DNA of 64,000 nt from Pyropia yezoensis. Lineage: Eukaryota > Rhodophyta > Bangiophyceae > Bangiales > Bangiaceae. Positions 1-12,100 of the stretch are shown piece after piece. The position numbers and the translations under genes were made by a program. The number at the start of each line of letters is the position of its first letter. Position 1 is the stretch's first letter. The stretch is taken from assembly GCA_009829735.1 (NCBI GenBank), contig CM020618.1, positions 3,284,882-3,348,881 on the forward strand, in the 5' to 3' direction. Below the pieces are notes generated by a model, which searched no databases, had not been told where the DNA came from, and saw nothing but the letters and a program-made list of their open reading frames with translations.

Positions 1-16
1 CTGTCAAGAGACCAAC

Positions 17-1819
17 ATGGCTACCCTCCCTGGCACGACGGTGCCCGAAGGGGTAGACCCCGCGTCCCTTGACGCATCCCTGGTCACCGCGGGGGACGGT
101 GCCCAACCCGGCGTTCTCCCTACGGGTGAAGCAGACCTGGGCGTGACTTCCGGTAGCGGACTGGAGTCCACAGGCGGCCAAGCACCACCTGCTCCCGTTC
201 CTCCGGCTGTTCCTCCTGTGGGAGCCACCCCGGGGTCAACGGCGTTTGAGTCCGCTCGCAGCAGACGTCTCCCTCCTGTCGGTTCTACTCCTCAACCTCC
301 AGGGATAGCCCCTGGTGTGTTTACTCCTGGACCCACACATGGCAGCTGGGTGTATACACCTCTTCCTGTGGGCACTAGCGATGCTAGAGGCACCGTTGTG
401 ACTGGTTCTACGGGTCTCCCTGAGACCTCGACTCCTGGGACCGGCCAAGCTTTTCCTCCCCTTGCATCCTATGGGGCGGGGAGCTCCAAGACCGGTAACC
501 GTAGCAGCCGAAGGCGTCGGCGTCATCGCCGTCGCTCTAGCACCAGCGAGACCAGTTCCTCCAGCTCTGAGGAGGGATATGATTGGGATGCATCTCCCGA
601 TCCCACCCGGCGCAGGCTAGTCGAGTTTAACTTCCCTGCCCACCAAGTGGGAGATGCCACCCTGAACAAGGTCACGTATTGGGGTAACTACCGGCTGGAG
701 AACCAAGACCAAGGTTACACCCGGAAGATGGCCAAGAAGATGGCGTCCCTGAACCGGCGAATGCAGCCGAGCTTCGGGGGACATCCTAAGTTTTCCGGGA
801 AGAGACCGGCGCTTATCTTTGCCTTCCTGCGCCGGTTTGTCAAGGCATGCAATGACAACGATGTGTCTGAGGGCAAGGCTCTCTACCTCCTGGTTAACTT
901 CATGACCGGAGAAGCGGAACAGCGGTTTGCACAGGTTCTACCAGACTCTGCCGGACACATTGTCGGACGTACCGTCGCGAGTTATCCGGAGGCGGTCAAC
1001 TGGCTCCTGTCCAACTACGCTGACGCGGACTCTCTGCGTAAAGCAGTCGGCAGGCTGAACCGGGCAACTATGGAAAGACAAGAGACTCCAGAGGCGTTCG
1101 CCCGTCGTGTCCGGGAGATGAGCGATGCTTGTGGCAACGTTTACCCTGAGGACAGGCTCAAGATGATCTTCTCGGACAACGTTTACCCTGAGGACAGGCT
1201 CAAGATGATCTTCTCGGAAGGGCTTCCTGAATATCTTCAAGTGGATGCGGAGAACTACAACCAGGAACATCAAGAACATACCTTCCAGCAGTTGATGGCC
1301 TACACCCAGGGCAAGTACCGGCAAGCCAGGGCCCTCCAAGCTCCCATGGTATCAACTCCCAAGCCGTTGTCGCGAGTTCGACCCGGACCCGACAAGTATA
1401 AGGGAGGTGATAGCCCTGTACCAGTACTCGCAGTTGGCGAGGCCTCACCCATGGGGTCAGGGGACAAGTGGGGCGGCTTCATTTCTAAGGAGCAACCATC
1501 CCTGGTCGCCCCCAAGCAAGTCAAGAACCAGCGGTTCCGGTCTTGTTGGCTGTGCCAGAAGGAGGATCACATGTCCTACCAGTGCCCGACCATTCCCAAG
1601 GACCTCCAGGAGAAACTCAAGCGTCAAGGACTGGTGTTTGCAAAGGCGGTCAACTGGGCTGACCGGCGAGCACCCTCCAAGATGGACCAGGCACAGGTAC
1701 ACGCAATCCGAGTGGCAACCTTACAGAGCATCACGGAGGCTCTGGCAAGGGAAGCTCCTACGGACTTTGACCTGGAGACCGAAACCTCTAAGGACTCCTC
1801 GGACCCGGGAAACGAGTAG
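17..1819 (+). CDS. gag: Gag polyprotein of element A
   Basis: A 600-residue structural protein that would package element RNA into virus-like particles. Residues 1-160 are Pro/Thr/Ser/Gly-rich. Next come an Arg/His cluster and an acidic Ser run (about 162-190). A capsid-like region follows (about 230-440, with FAFLRRFVKACNDNDVSEG-type sequence shared with the Gags of B and D). A CCHC zinc knuckle lies near residues 510-523 (CWLC-x4-H-x4-C). A 42-bp direct duplication repeats 14 residues in frame at about 374-401. The start is the first ATG and the frame is intact to TAG at 1817-1819. The last codons contain the GGGAAAC slippery heptamer leading into pol. Identification rests on the knuckle, gene order and similarity to the other Gags here. 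Confidence 0.88.
   Translation: MATLPGTTVPEGVDPASLDASLVTAGDGAQPGVLPTGEADLGVTSGSGLESTGGQAPPAPVPPAVPPVGATPGSTAFESARSRRLPPVGSTPQPPGIAPGVFTPGPTHGSWVYTPLPVGTSDARGTVVTGSTGLPETSTPGTGQAFPPLASYGAGSSKTGNRSSRRRRRHRRRSSTSETSSSSSEEGYDWDASPDPTRRRLVEFNFPAHQVGDATLNKVTYWGNYRLENQDQGYTRKMAKKMASLNRRMQPSFGGHPKFSGKRPALIFAFLRRFVKACNDNDVSEGKALYLLVNFMTGEAEQRFAQVLPDSAGHIVGRTVASYPEAVNWLLSNYADADSLRKAVGRLNRATMERQETPEAFARRVREMSDACGNVYPEDRLKMIFSDNVYPEDRLKMIFSEGLPEYLQVDAENYNQEHQEHTFQQLMAYTQGKYRQARALQAPMVSTPKPLSRVRPGPDKYKGGDSPVPVLAVGEASPMGSGDKWGGFISKEQPSLVAPKQVKNQRFRSCWLCQKEDHMSYQCPTIPKDLQEKLKRQGLVFAKAVNWADRRAPSKMDQAQVHAIRVATLQSITEALAREAPTDFDLETETSKDSSDPGNE
1136..1219 (+). repeat. 42-bp tandem duplication inside gag A
   Basis: Two adjacent 42-bp copies (1136-1177 and 1178-1219) differ only near the junction. 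The length is a multiple of three, so Gag gains 14 residues (the NVYPEDRLKMIFS block twice) without frame loss. The homologous region in Gag D (GNIHTED...) has a single copy, so this is a lineage- or copy-specific insertion, or a sequencing or assembly error. Confidence 0.9.
1807..1813 (+). promoter_or_regulatory. -1 ribosomal frameshift heptamer GGGAAAC, element A
   Basis: The heptamer is phased G GGA AAC in the gag frame, one GAG codon before the TAG stop. After a -1 slip the frame reads GGG AAA CGA and stays open from here into the protease, which otherwise has no ATG near its start. The pol frame is closed just upstream (stop at 1789-1791), so this short overlap is the only place where a -1 shift can join the two. 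A downstream stimulatory structure was not resolved. Confidence 0.75.
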
Positions 1820-4800
1820 GGCAGGCGCTCTCCCCAAGTGTCTTCCCGAATCTCCGACGGCAGGGTCCTTCTACCTGTTCTCCCCTTGCGTGCCGGGAGA
1901 AAGGACGGCAGTTACCCGCTCAACCGGTAGCCGCCTGCAAACCCTGTTTGTTCAAGGGGACATTGCTCGTCCTGCGTAAAGAAAATCTCAAGATTAATGC
2001 ACGTATGCGTGTGGGGGATAGTCTCCCCCAAGCTGTTACGCCGGTGGTTGACACGGGAGCCGGACCAAGCGTCATCACTGAGAACCTGTTACCTCCGGGC
2101 TGGCGTCGACATGCCTGGAGAGCGCCTACCCGGACCCATATCGTCGACGCTTCGGGTCAAACCCTACGACCGCTTGGCCGTCTTCCTGTCGCCATCTATG
2201 TCAACAATGAACCAATGCTTTTTCCCTTTCTAGTAGTCAAGACCCTATCAGTCCCCCTCATCCTAGGCTGGGACTTCCAGAAGCAGCATATCAAGAGCAT
2301 CCTACCCGGAGAAGGGAAGGTCCAGTTCAACCATGGGTTTGTGTCACCGGTATTGGAACATCTGGACGCCAAGGTTCGTGTAGCCAAGAGCAAGAGGGAA
2401 CGCATCCCACCCTCTACCTTGACTCTCTTCAAACCGGTGCTCCTACCTCCTCGCTCGGAGACCAAGGTTCAAGTAACGACCCGGATTGCAGGTCAATGCC
2501 TGATCTACGGACGTAAGGAATTTCTGGCGAAACACCGGTTATACTTGGCCCACGGACATCACAAGAAGGTAGAAAGGCACACCCCGTTCTCGGTGCTAAT
2601 CGTCAACGTGAGCCGGAAGCCAATAACCCTCGCCAAGGGCACCCGAGTTGGTACAGCAGAGCCTTACCGGGGATCCGCCCGTGCTATGAGCAAGGAAGAC
2701 CTCCTGAACCTGCAACAAGAACTGGCATCCAACTTGACGGCCTTAGACGTACCTCCGAAGCAAGAGCAGGCTGGCAGCGCTACTCCGAAACCCGAACAAG
2801 CACCACCCGGGATGCCGAAGGTCAAGCAAGAAAATGTCCCTCCCGACTTGAAGGAGGCACTGGAGAAGCTTCTCCAGGAATATCGGCACCTGTAGTCGGG
2901 AGAGCTGGGCAAGATGGACGCCACTCTACACCGGATTCAACTCAAGCCGGAAGCTAAGCCAGTACACATGCAACCATATCGGGCCGGACCTCATCGCCGG
3001 GATGAGATTGAGAAGCAGGTTAACAAGATGCTCAAGATGGATGTTATCGAGCCGTCTGATGGCGAGTAGGCTTTCCCGGTGGTAGTCGTCCCGAAAACCG
3101 GCGGTCACTTCCGTTTCTGCGTTGACTACCGGCGCCTGAACGAAATGACAGTCAAGGACGTATACCCGATACCCCGGATGGATGATTGCCTCGACTTTCT
3201 TGGTGATGCCACCCTCTTCTCGACGCTGGATTGTAATGCCGGTTACTGGCAGATCCCTCTGGCTGACGAGGACAAGGACAAGACCACCTTCACGTGCCAC
3301 CTGGGACTATTCCGGTGCAAGCGTCTTCCTTTTGGTCTCACCAATGCTCCGGCGACCTTTCAAAGAGCCATCGACATCATCCTGTCCGGGCTAAGGTGGA
3401 GAACATGTTTGGTCTACCTGGACGACATTATCGTTTTCTCCAAGACCCCAGCGGAACACCTGGAGCACCTTCGGGAGGTCCTGGCCCTCCTGTCCAAGGC
3501 TGGAGTTACCCTCAAGGCCGAGAAGTGCCACCTGTTTGAGACTGAGGTGGAGTATCTGGGGCATGTGCTGAGTCCGGGGGAGCTCCGAGTCAATGAGAAG
3601 AACATCAAGGCCCTCCGGCATGCACGGCAACCCAAAACCCAGACGGAACTCAAGAGCTTCCTCGGTATGTGCAACGTCTATCGCCGGTTCGTACGGGACT
3701 ATGCTCTGATTGCCCGGCCACTGACCAAGCTGACCAGCAAGAAGCTTCCCGCACAACTCCCGGTGTTCGACGAGAAGCAGACCGCGGCCTTCGAAGAGCT
3801 CAAGAAGCGCCTGACCACCACTCCAGTACTGGCGTTACCCAAGCGGGAGGGCCAGTTTGTTCTGGAGACGGATGCCTGTGGCGTCCAGGTGGGGTGCTCA
3901 CTACTCCAGCAGCAACCTGATGGGCACTTTCTCCCGATAGGCTACTACAGTCGCGTCTTGACTCCAGCTGAGAAGAACTATTCCACGACCGAGCGCGAGT
4001 GCTTGGCAGTCGTCTGGGCTTGCTTCCTGTTACGGCCATATCTTGAAGGACAAGAGTTCCTCATCCGGACGGATCACGCCAGTCTAAGGTGGCTGCTATG
4101 CATGGACAGCAGTCAAGGTAGGGTCGCCCGGTGGCGCCTACGCCTTTCGGAGTTCAAGTACAAGGTGTGCAACAGAGCAGGGAGGGAGCACCACTGCGCT
4201 GACACCATGTCCCGGCTGGAGACTCCTGCAGCCGATACCGGTCCTATCCCGGAGGAAATACCTTGCTTCATCCTCCCGAATGTCGTACGTTGCTGGCACG
4301 CTCCCCTGTATGAGACACCTGAAGCTCATCAACCGGTGACCATTCACCGGATGCTGGAGGCACAACTGACGGATCCTCAATGCTTGGAGCTTCGCCACCA
4401 AATGGACCTGAACCGGAACAGACGTTTCTCCGAGTCTACGGACGGACTCCTAGTACGGGTGTCACCCTTCGATGGGGCCACTCAAGTCTGCGTACCCCGG
4501 GGCCTACGAGCTGACATCCTTCGCCTGGAGCACTCGTCTCCCCAGGCCGGACATCCTGGCATCAATCGGATGTATGCTTCCATGAGACGACACTATTACT
4601 GGGAAACCATGGCCAGTGACGTCCATAAGTACCTGGAGGCTTGTGTTTCGTGTGCAAGGAACCGGTTGTCCCAGAGGAAGAAGACTTCTAAGCTACGCCT
4701 ATTCCCTGCGGCGGAGCCCTTTGCAAGCTTAAGCATGGACATCCTGGGGCCCCTACCTGAAACATCCAGTGGCAACATATACCTGCTCATCATTTGTGAC

Positions 4801-5907
4801 CGGTTCTCCAAGTTCACTGGAGCAATCCCGCTGAGGACCATCACGGCTCTGGATGTCACGTCAGCCTTTTGCGAGTACTGGATAGCTGCCTACGGCCCTC
4901 CAGACTCCGTCTTAACCGACAACGGTCCCCAGTTTGCATCCCTGTTCTTCCAAGGAGTCTGTGACCTGATGGGCATCAAGAACTTGTACACTACGACGTA
5001 CCACCCTCAAGCGAACGGCCAGGTGGAACGATTCAACCGGACCCTAGTAGACATGCTACGGCACTACGTGGAGGAGCACCAAGAAGACTGGGACGAGCTC
5101 CTGGCTGTCCTCACTCTAGCCTACAACTCCCGAGTTCACCGGACAACGGGAGTCGCTCCACTCGACTTTGTCACCCCAAGGCGGCTGACCAACTTCTCCC
5201 TGGAAAGAATACCAGATGGTCTCCAGCCTGCACTGAAGTCAGGTCCCAAGGCAAAGGATGAGTTCCTGGAACAACTGAAGCTCCTGCTCCCAAGAGTCAA
5301 GGAGTCAATCTCGAAGACCCAGGAGCGATACAAGCGGGGCTATGACAAGGGCGTTCGGGAAAAGAACAAGGAACTGGGTGGTGGCGACTGGGTTTTTGTG
5401 GACAACCATAGCAAGACCCGGGAGAAGCTGGACTCGAACACGGATGGACCTTATGAGATCCTGAATACGGACGGTTGGACCTTTCTTCTAGACGTGGATG
5501 GCTCCCCGTACCGCGTGAGCAGCGACCATGTCACCCGAGCTCCACCGCCAAGCCAACGGGACTTGACCCGGCGCAAGCGGGCCGCAGTACCCTGGCTATC
5601 CCAAGAAGAAGGTCGGGAATATGTCTACGTCAAGTTTGTGGACCATGCCTGGAGAGACGGACGCCTGTACCTGCGAGTACGCTGGTTCGGTTTTAACCCG
5701 GCAGATGATACCTGGGAACCCTCAAACCGGCTACCCATCGCGGATGTCTGTGCCTTCACGCGACGGAACGGGATAGAGGGCACTCCAGTGGCCAGAGCCG
5801 GCAAGATTCTGGAGTCGGACTCGGAGGAGGAGCAAGAGGATGGGGCCAACCAAGACCCTCGGGACGAGCCGAGTTCATCCGCAACGGATGCGGAACAAGA
5901 GGATTGA
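1820..5907 (+). pseudogene. pol: Pol polyprotein of element A with two in-frame TAG stops
   Basis: Replication polyprotein. In order: aspartic protease (VDTGAGPSV near 2047, LILGWDF), reverse transcriptase (FCVDYRRLN, YLDD near 3415), RNase H (ETDACG, TERECLAVVWA), integrase with HHCC finger and catalytic DDE (MDILGPLP, LTDNGPQ, NGQVERFN) and a chromodomain-like tail (LRVRWFGFNPADDTWEP near 5670-5730), then an acidic end. All parts share one frame, -1 to gag. It is broken by TAG at 2893-2895 and TAG at 3067-3069; both align with Trp codons in the element D homologue. The RT-to-chromodomain part (3079-5907) is uninterrupted and its visible catalytic motifs are kept. The two stops could be decay, sequencing error or, less likely, readthrough. 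Confidence 0.87.
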
Positions 5908-6052
5908 GAAGAAGGGAACGGTTATATCGAGGAGAACACGCAATACAAGCATGGAACAATCAAGGAAAACAAGCACCCGCTCGGGCAACCCTTCTCTCCG
6001 CCTCTTCCCTCCTCGCTTCTCCCAAGACCCTCACCCTCCTTGCCTCCAACTA

Positions 6053-8362
6053 CTACTCCCGGCGCGGACGCTGAGCCGCGGGAGTGTCCTCCTGCGCCGC
6101 CTCCGCGGCACGACGGGAACCGGAGGAAGACGGGATGACGTAGTGCGGTGGACGCGGTGAACCCCGGTATAACGCCATCGGAGTAGTACCGGTAGTTGCC
6201 GGGGGCTCCCGCTCATCCAGATATGCCCGTCGGCGCCCCTGGAAGCCAGTGAAGGTTTCTGACCACTGCTGGGCCAAGCCATGCCGCGTCAAGGTCGCCA
6301 GAAGTTCGCCAACCACCGGGCTGTTCGACATCTGGCCGCTGTCCGCGCAAGCAAACACCCGGTCAACCACGTTGTTCAAGACGCTGGCGTAAGTACCCAG
6401 CACCAGGGAGGACCCAACGCCTTCAACCTGCACCGGAAGACGACCCAGCTGGTCTTCAATCATACCGACGTCGTACTGGTCGCATGTCGGACCACCTTGG
6501 ATCAGGTACCAGTCAGGCACCCGGAAGCGGGTAAGGCGCAGAGTCGGCGCCGGGATCTCGAACCGCCCTGAGGATGACACTACCGGACGGTCCACAACGG
6601 CCCCCGAAACCGGAGTACCCAGCTCCAGCGGAGGCACAGCGCCGCCGGCGTTGGAAGAAGGCGTCCGAGGCGGAGCGGCCGGAGTGGTAGGCGACCGCAC
6701 GGTCACCCCCAGACTCGCCGCAGACAGGCGCGGTGCCGGAGGAGCTTGAAGTACCGGCACAGCCGGAACAGGGCGTGAACGCGCCGGCGACAGTTCAGGC
6801 GAGGCCACCGGGGCGACAGGTGCAACAGGAGGAAGCGGAGCCGCCGCAGACGCCTGACCGACCGCCGCGGCCCATCCCGACTCCTGCACCGGCGGTCCAA
6901 CTGGCAGAAGATCAAGGGCGGCCGGGGCAGGAAAGCTACCTAGCTGCGGCCACGCCGGAAGCGGCGTCGCCAGCTGCACCTTGGCCGGAGAAGACTGGTA
7001 GACCACCTGCGCCCAACCGAAGCCATCCCGACGCGGGCGGTTCTGGTCGGCAATCGCGTTCAAGAAGTTCCGGTCATGCACCGGCACCAGACGCCGGAAG
7101 TCAATCATCGCCTGGAAGAGCCCCTTGTACTCTTCGTCCTGGCTGCACAGGAAGTCGACGGTCAGCTTGTCGACATTCCAGACCATCAGGAGGTCAGGGA
7201 GAAACCAAAGCCGGTTGGACACCAAGACCTCGTGAAGCCAGTGGTTGGCCGCCAAGACTGTCATCTCGGACGTGTACATCATGTACGGGATCGAGTATAA
7301 GAAACCCTTGATCGACGCCTGAGTCAAGGCGTCCAAGAAGTACCAGGTGAAGGGGATACTGGAAGGAGCAAACCCGACCGGGATCTCGACTTCCTGCTGC
7401 TGCGGGATGACCTTGGGGTAGTACGCCGCCCGGTTAGCCTTATCCAGCTTCCAGAACTCTTGATGGTTGCAGCTCACGAGGAAGTCACGCTGACGGCCGC
7501 GTCGCTCGCCTTGCTCCCGTGCCGGTGAAAACTTGGAGTACTTCCGGGTCAGGAAAGGCGGCTCCAGAGCGACCATGCTCGGACGGGGGTCGCAGCTCAG
7601 GCTCCCCGACCCCTTGAGCGCCTCGTCCCAGACCTTGAGCGCCCGGTGGACGTGCCCTTCCTCCTCCGGCCACCGGAGAACGGACGCGGACACGCGACGC
7701 TCGGTCAAGGGCAGATCCAGCACCAGCGCGAAGGGGAGATCCTCCAGACGAGCAACCCAGGAGGAACCCGAGAAGCTCTGGGAGCGGTCTTGTGCCAGGC
7801 GCATCTGGTCCGCCGTGTGAAGACGAGCCTCATCCATCTCTGTCAAGACCCCGCGCTGGAGTTCCTTGCGCCAGAGGTCCATGCAATCCTGCTGGCACTG
7901 GGCCGCGCCGGCGTTGCCGACCACCGTGGAGTAACGCCGGGCCGCCAGAGGGTCCTGCCCAAGAAGCATCTCCGGGAGACCCACCGGGGGGGTCTCGACC
8001 GGGTGCAGCACAGAAGCCGTGGGAACCCGATCCGTCCCCGCCGTGGCGACCGGCGCCGACATCGACACCCGAGGAACCGGAGGCAGGAGAGGGGCGCGAC
8101 TACCCGAGTTCTCCTCCGCAAAACTCGCCGCCGGAACCACGGGCCCAGCTTGGATCTCGGAACTGGACATGACGTCCAGACTCCGCGGGAACGAGAGGGC
8201 CAAGGTGAAGGAGAATGGGGGGGGGCAGAATCGGAGCAGGTGGTCGTAACCGGGGTGAAGACGCTCGACCTCGGCACCGGTGTGGACGTGCTCGGGGCTG
8301 TGCACGGTGGCACCTGGTTCGGCCCGAGGACGTGCCGGACTAGGGAGGGAGCTATGTAGCAT
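6053..8362 (-). CDS. Antisense ORF of element A, unknown function
   Basis: An intact 769-residue reading frame convergent with pol; the two stop codons are 145 bp apart. I recognise no named domain. The first in-frame ATG (8362) or a later one (8170, giving 705 residues starting MSSSEIQ) could be the start. A Pro/Ser-rich N-terminal part is followed by a charged, hydrophobic region (about 200-440), a long Pro/Ala/Val-rich linker and a second folded-looking segment (about 620-720). Two stretches look distantly related to the antisense protein of element C: around LPDLLMVWNVDKLTVDFL...VPVHDRNF (about 388-435), and around SVLNNVVDRV...GLAQQWSETF near the C-terminus. The matching position and orientation in C argue that this is a real element gene. 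Function unknown. Confidence 0.7.
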   Translation of the reverse strand: MLHSSLPSPARPRAEPGATVHSPEHVHTGAEVERLHPGYDHLLRFCPPPFSFTLALSFPRSLDVMSSSEIQAGPVVPAASFAEENSGSRAPLLPPVPRVSMSAPVATAGTDRVPTASVLHPVETPPVGLPEMLLGQDPLAARRYSTVVGNAGAAQCQQDCMDLWRKELQRGVLTEMDEARLHTADQMRLAQDRSQSFSGSSWVARLEDLPFALVLDLPLTERRVSASVLRWPEEEGHVHRALKVWDEALKGSGSLSCDPRPSMVALEPPFLTRKYSKFSPAREQGERRGRQRDFLVSCNHQEFWKLDKANRAAYYPKVIPQQQEVEIPVGFAPSSIPFTWYFLDALTQASIKGFLYSIPYMMYTSEMTVLAANHWLHEVLVSNRLWFLPDLLMVWNVDKLTVDFLCSQDEEYKGLFQAMIDFRRLVPVHDRNFLNAIADQNRPRRDGFGWAQVVYQSSPAKVQLATPLPAWPQLGSFPAPAALDLLPVGPPVQESGWAAAVGQASAAAPLPPVAPVAPVASPELSPARSRPVPAVPVLQAPPAPRLSAASLGVTVRSPTTPAAPPRTPSSNAGGAVPPLELGTPVSGAVVDRPVVSSSGRFEIPAPTLRLTRFRVPDWYLIQGGPTCDQYDVGMIEDQLGRLPVQVEGVGSSLVLGTYASVLNNVVDRVFACADSGQMSNSPVVGELLATLTRHGLAQQWSETFTGFQGRRRAYLDEREPPATTGTTPMALYRGSPRPPHYVIPSSSGSRRAAEAAQEDTPAAQRPRRE

Positions 8363-9158
8363 CCCTGGCCCCGACTTGGCGCCGACCCGGGACTACAACC
8401 AGAGGGCACCAGGTGCCAGAACACGCCCGCCGTGTGGTGATGGTTGGCGGCCGTGGCCCGTGCCCGGCACTGGGATGCGGTGGACTACGCTATCCACACG
8501 TGAGAGAGGGATTGCTGATGGGTTTTTGCATACTTGTGAGGGACTTGATTTGAGAGAATTTGAGTGTGAGATTAGCGAGTGGGAATAGAATTAGTAGTGA
8601 TAGTGGCCCCCGACCTGACGAGGTTAGACTCGGGTCGGGGCCACTCGGGGTTATGGGGGGGCTACCTGGCCAACGTGCCGAGGCTCCCCCAGATGCACGT
8701 TAAGAGGGACAGCGAGGCGCCCTTGGCCCGCGCCCTCAGGAAAAAGACAACTGCGCGTTTGCTTTCCTCTTCCCCGTGTGCACTACCGTGCGTATCTGTT
8801 TGCTCTGCGAGCAGGCACGTGAGGCAACAGGCATACCATTCTCGTAGTTCCCCTTTCTGTGTTACCTGTCCCTTTCCCCCGAGGGATATTGACACGTGTC
8901 TGAGAGGATCGAGTTTTATACCACAGTTCGGACTTGGAGCCGCCGCCCCCGCCGACTGGTAAAGAACGTTATCGGCGTGGGTCTCGCCGCTCGCCTCCAC
9001 GTGTGCGCGAGGGCCGTGGGGTTTGAGAGTCTAGCATGCGTGCCCAGTTGGCAGCTGCCTTTGTTGTGAGAGTGTGAGGGTTAGGGCTGTAGTTAAAAGC
9101 GACTCTGCGTACCACTTCGACTCGAAGCGCTCTCTTGGCACTGTCACTTGGCCTTCCC
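8363..9158. other. Junction between elements A and B; no gene seen
   Basis: This stretch must hold whatever remains of the 3' LTR of A and the 3' LTR of B. I could not match it to the candidate LTR of B at 16024-16309, nor find a second copy of any part in the window. It contains a strong imperfect hairpin (8603-8644) and short pyrimidine tracts near 8847-8878 that could be the complement of a polypurine tract for B. No convincing ORF. Confidence 0.5.
8603..8644. repeat. GC-rich imperfect inverted repeat (hairpin)
   Basis: GTGGCCCCCGACC and GGGTCGGGGCCAC flank a 16-base loop. It lies between the antisense ORF of A and the end of pol B. It could be a transcription terminator, an LTR structure or a transposon end; nothing decides between these. 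Confidence 0.55.
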
Positions 9159-12100
9159 TCACGTTGAGGGAAAGCAAGTGGGGTCGATATCATCCCGGGC
9201 GCAGTATGCCCGGACCTTCTCAGCGGAAAGGCCCTCCACGTATTCTCACGTATCATCCTTGGCCTTATAGCCGAGCCAACGCACCCTCAACATGAGGCGG
9301 TTAGTGTCCTCATCCCACCCGTGGTCGATGAACTTATCGAACACGTACTCCTGCGGGCCCTGTTTGGCCGCAGGTAGCGAAGGCAGGCACCACGCTTTCA
9401 GCGCACGCGCCCAAGCCGGGTCGCCTGCAGGAGGTGGTGCAACGTTTACCGCGTCCTGTCCGTTTGCTGTGCGGACCCCATCGTCACTTTCGATGGTGAA
9501 CCGCCGTCCATCTGTACCAAGGACCTGGTATGGCGCCTTCGTCCGAAACACCAACTTACCCCCGGTTGGGGTGTGTGAGTGAGCCAGTACCCTGTCACCC
9601 TGCTCTGGAACATGCTTAGCGTTACGCACCTTTTTGTCACAAGTACGCTTGTAGCGCTTTTGCGCTTTGTCCATCCCAGCCCTGACTTTCGGGATGAGTT
9701 TTTCAAGCCTAGCAGCAAACTCCGCCTTACTCTTAGTGGGAGTAGGCGTACTGCCACCGGCCTCCCTAGTTGGGAGCGGCCGCCGCACGGCAATAGACCG
9801 CACGCGACGGGGGGTCACAAAAGCGAAGGGTACTTCCCCGGTAGATGAGTGAACCTGCGAATTGTAGGCAGTCGTGGGAATAGGAATGTATTGGTCCCAC
9901 GTTTTCACGTGCTCACTCGCATAGTGGCGCAGCTGCCGAACAATAGTTTTGTTGAAGCGCTCCACCTGCCCCTTAGTTTGTGGGTGGTAGGGGGTGGCAT
10001 AGTTTGCCTGAGCCCCCAACATATCCAGCACTCCCTGAAACAGTACGGACGCAAATGGCGGTCTGTTGTCCGATAGTGTACCGTCCGGGATGCTATACGC
10101 GGCAACCCAGTGATCTAGGAAGGCTGACACGACCGACATGGCCGTGATCTCTGCCAGAGGGATCGCTCGCGTAAGTTTCGTGAAGCGATCGCAGATGACC
10201 AGGAGGTAGGGTTTGCCCTCCTCGGTCACTGGCAGGGGCCCAAGCATGTCCATTGCCAACGCGGCAAAGGTCTCCTTGGCCGGAAACAGTAACATATCCG
10301 TAGTAGGCCGCCGCTCCATCAGACGGTTCTGCGCACAACTTGTGCAGGCAGCCACCTAACTGTAGATGTCTACCACCACGGACGGCCAGTAGTACCTGGT
10401 CCTCAGGATCTAGTACAGTTTACTAGACCCCAGGTGTCCACCCGTGGGAGCGTTATGCTCCCTCTCAAGGCTACTGTCCTTGAGGGATGCGGGGACGACA
10501 AGTTGCTCGGTCCCCTGCATTATCCCCCTCCTCAAGAGGAGGCTATCGTCTCCGATGAAGAACCGCGTCTCCGCCACCGTATTCAGCGTATCCCTCTGCG
10601 ACTTGTAGAAGGAGTCCTCGGCCTGGGCCTTCAGTACCTCGTCCAGGGACAGGGGCAAGTACTTCTTGTTCCCTGGCGCCTCGGGGTCCAACGCCTGACC
10701 CGAGCGCGTGACTACCCCCACGATGAGGATGTCATCATCAACTGAGTTAGTGTCCAGCCCCTCGGTAGGTACCCGAGAAAGGCCGTCGGCAAGGGCATGT
10801 TGCCTGCCAGGTCGGTACTCAATATCAAAGTTGAAGGGTGCCAGTCGCACCCTCCACCTGTTGAGGCGTGTGTTCGTGCAATCCGTCTTAAAGATGAACT
10901 GCAACGCGCGGTGGTCACAGCGGAAGAGGAACTTCTCTTCCTCTAAGTAGTGACGAAGTGACGTCACCGCCCACACCACAGCGAGTCCTTCCAACTCGGT
11001 GACTCCATAGTTTCTCTCAGCCGAGTTCAGCCCCTTCTGAAGTATCCTACCGGCAAGTACTCCTTTTCCGGCTGCTGCTGAAGCAACACACAACCAAGTT
11101 GGTCGTAGCTAGCATCCACGTCTAGGATGTAGTGGCCCCCCAACCTGGGAATAGCCAAAATAGGGGGCTTCAGCAGTAGGTCCCGAATAATCTCAAAGGA
11201 TTCCTGCTCCACCCGACTTGGGGGAGGCAGGTTCTTCGGTAGCGTCGAGCTAACTAGGTCATTCAGCGGCTTCGCCACCTTGGCGAAGCCCTTGGTGAAA
11301 CGTCGGTGCACGTTACACATCCCGAGGAAGCTCCTAATCTGGGTCTGGGTCCGGGGGTACTGAGCCTTACGGATGGCCCTCAAGTTCTTCTCGTTGACAT
11401 TGAGGCGCCCCGGACGGACAACATGTCCCAAGTATTCCACCTCCTGAGTGAAGAGGTGGCACTTGCTCGCCTTCAGTGACACACCGGCATCAGCAAGTAG
11501 CTTGAACACCTGGCCAAGATGGCCAATGTGCTCATCCGGACTTCGGGAGAACACAATGATATCGTCTAGGTACACGAGACAGATCTGCCACCGTACTCCG
11601 GCCAGAATCATGTCCATAGCGCGCTGCAAAGTTGTCGGCGCGTTGCACAGTCCAAACGGTAGTCGCTTGCACTGGTAGGTACCACAGTGACAGGTAAAGG
11701 TAGTTTTATGCCTGTCTTCCGGGGCAATGGGAATTTGCCAATACCCCGCGTTACCGTCTAGGGTAGAGAACACGTTTGCCTCCCCCAGAGAGTCCAGACA
11801 GTCGTCCATCCTGGGTAGGGGATAACTGTCCTTCACCGTGCTCTTGTTGAGCTTACGGTAGTCGATACAGAACCGTGGGGTCCCATCAACTTTGGGGACA
11901 ATAACCACCGGACTCGCCCTCTCGGCGTTGCTGGCCTCGATAACATCGAGGGCCTCCATGCGAGCGACTTGCTCCTTAACGAGGGCCCTTGAACGGGGCC
12001 CTCCCCTGTGCGGTTGTTGGCGTGTAGGGGGTGCACCGGATTTCAAATCGATCCGGTGTTGGGTGCCTCTCATAAGTCCCAATTGACCATCCCACAACTT

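Larger units (their letters stand above)
1..8362 (+). mobile_element. Ty3/gypsy element A, 5' LTR outside the window
   Basis: Internal region of an LTR retrotransposon on the plus strand. The order is gag (17-1819), -1 frameshift site (1807-1813), pol in the order protease, RT, RNase H, integrase, chromodomain (to 5907), then a convergent ORF on the opposite strand (6053-8362). Integrase after RNase H and a terminal chromodomain place it in Ty3/gypsy, chromovirus-like. The first gag ATG is 17 bases from the window edge, so the 5' LTR and primer-binding site are outside. The 3' LTR was not delimited: it must lie between about 8.2 and 9.15 kb if present, and the right limit given here is simply the far end of the antisense ORF. 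Confidence 0.85.
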
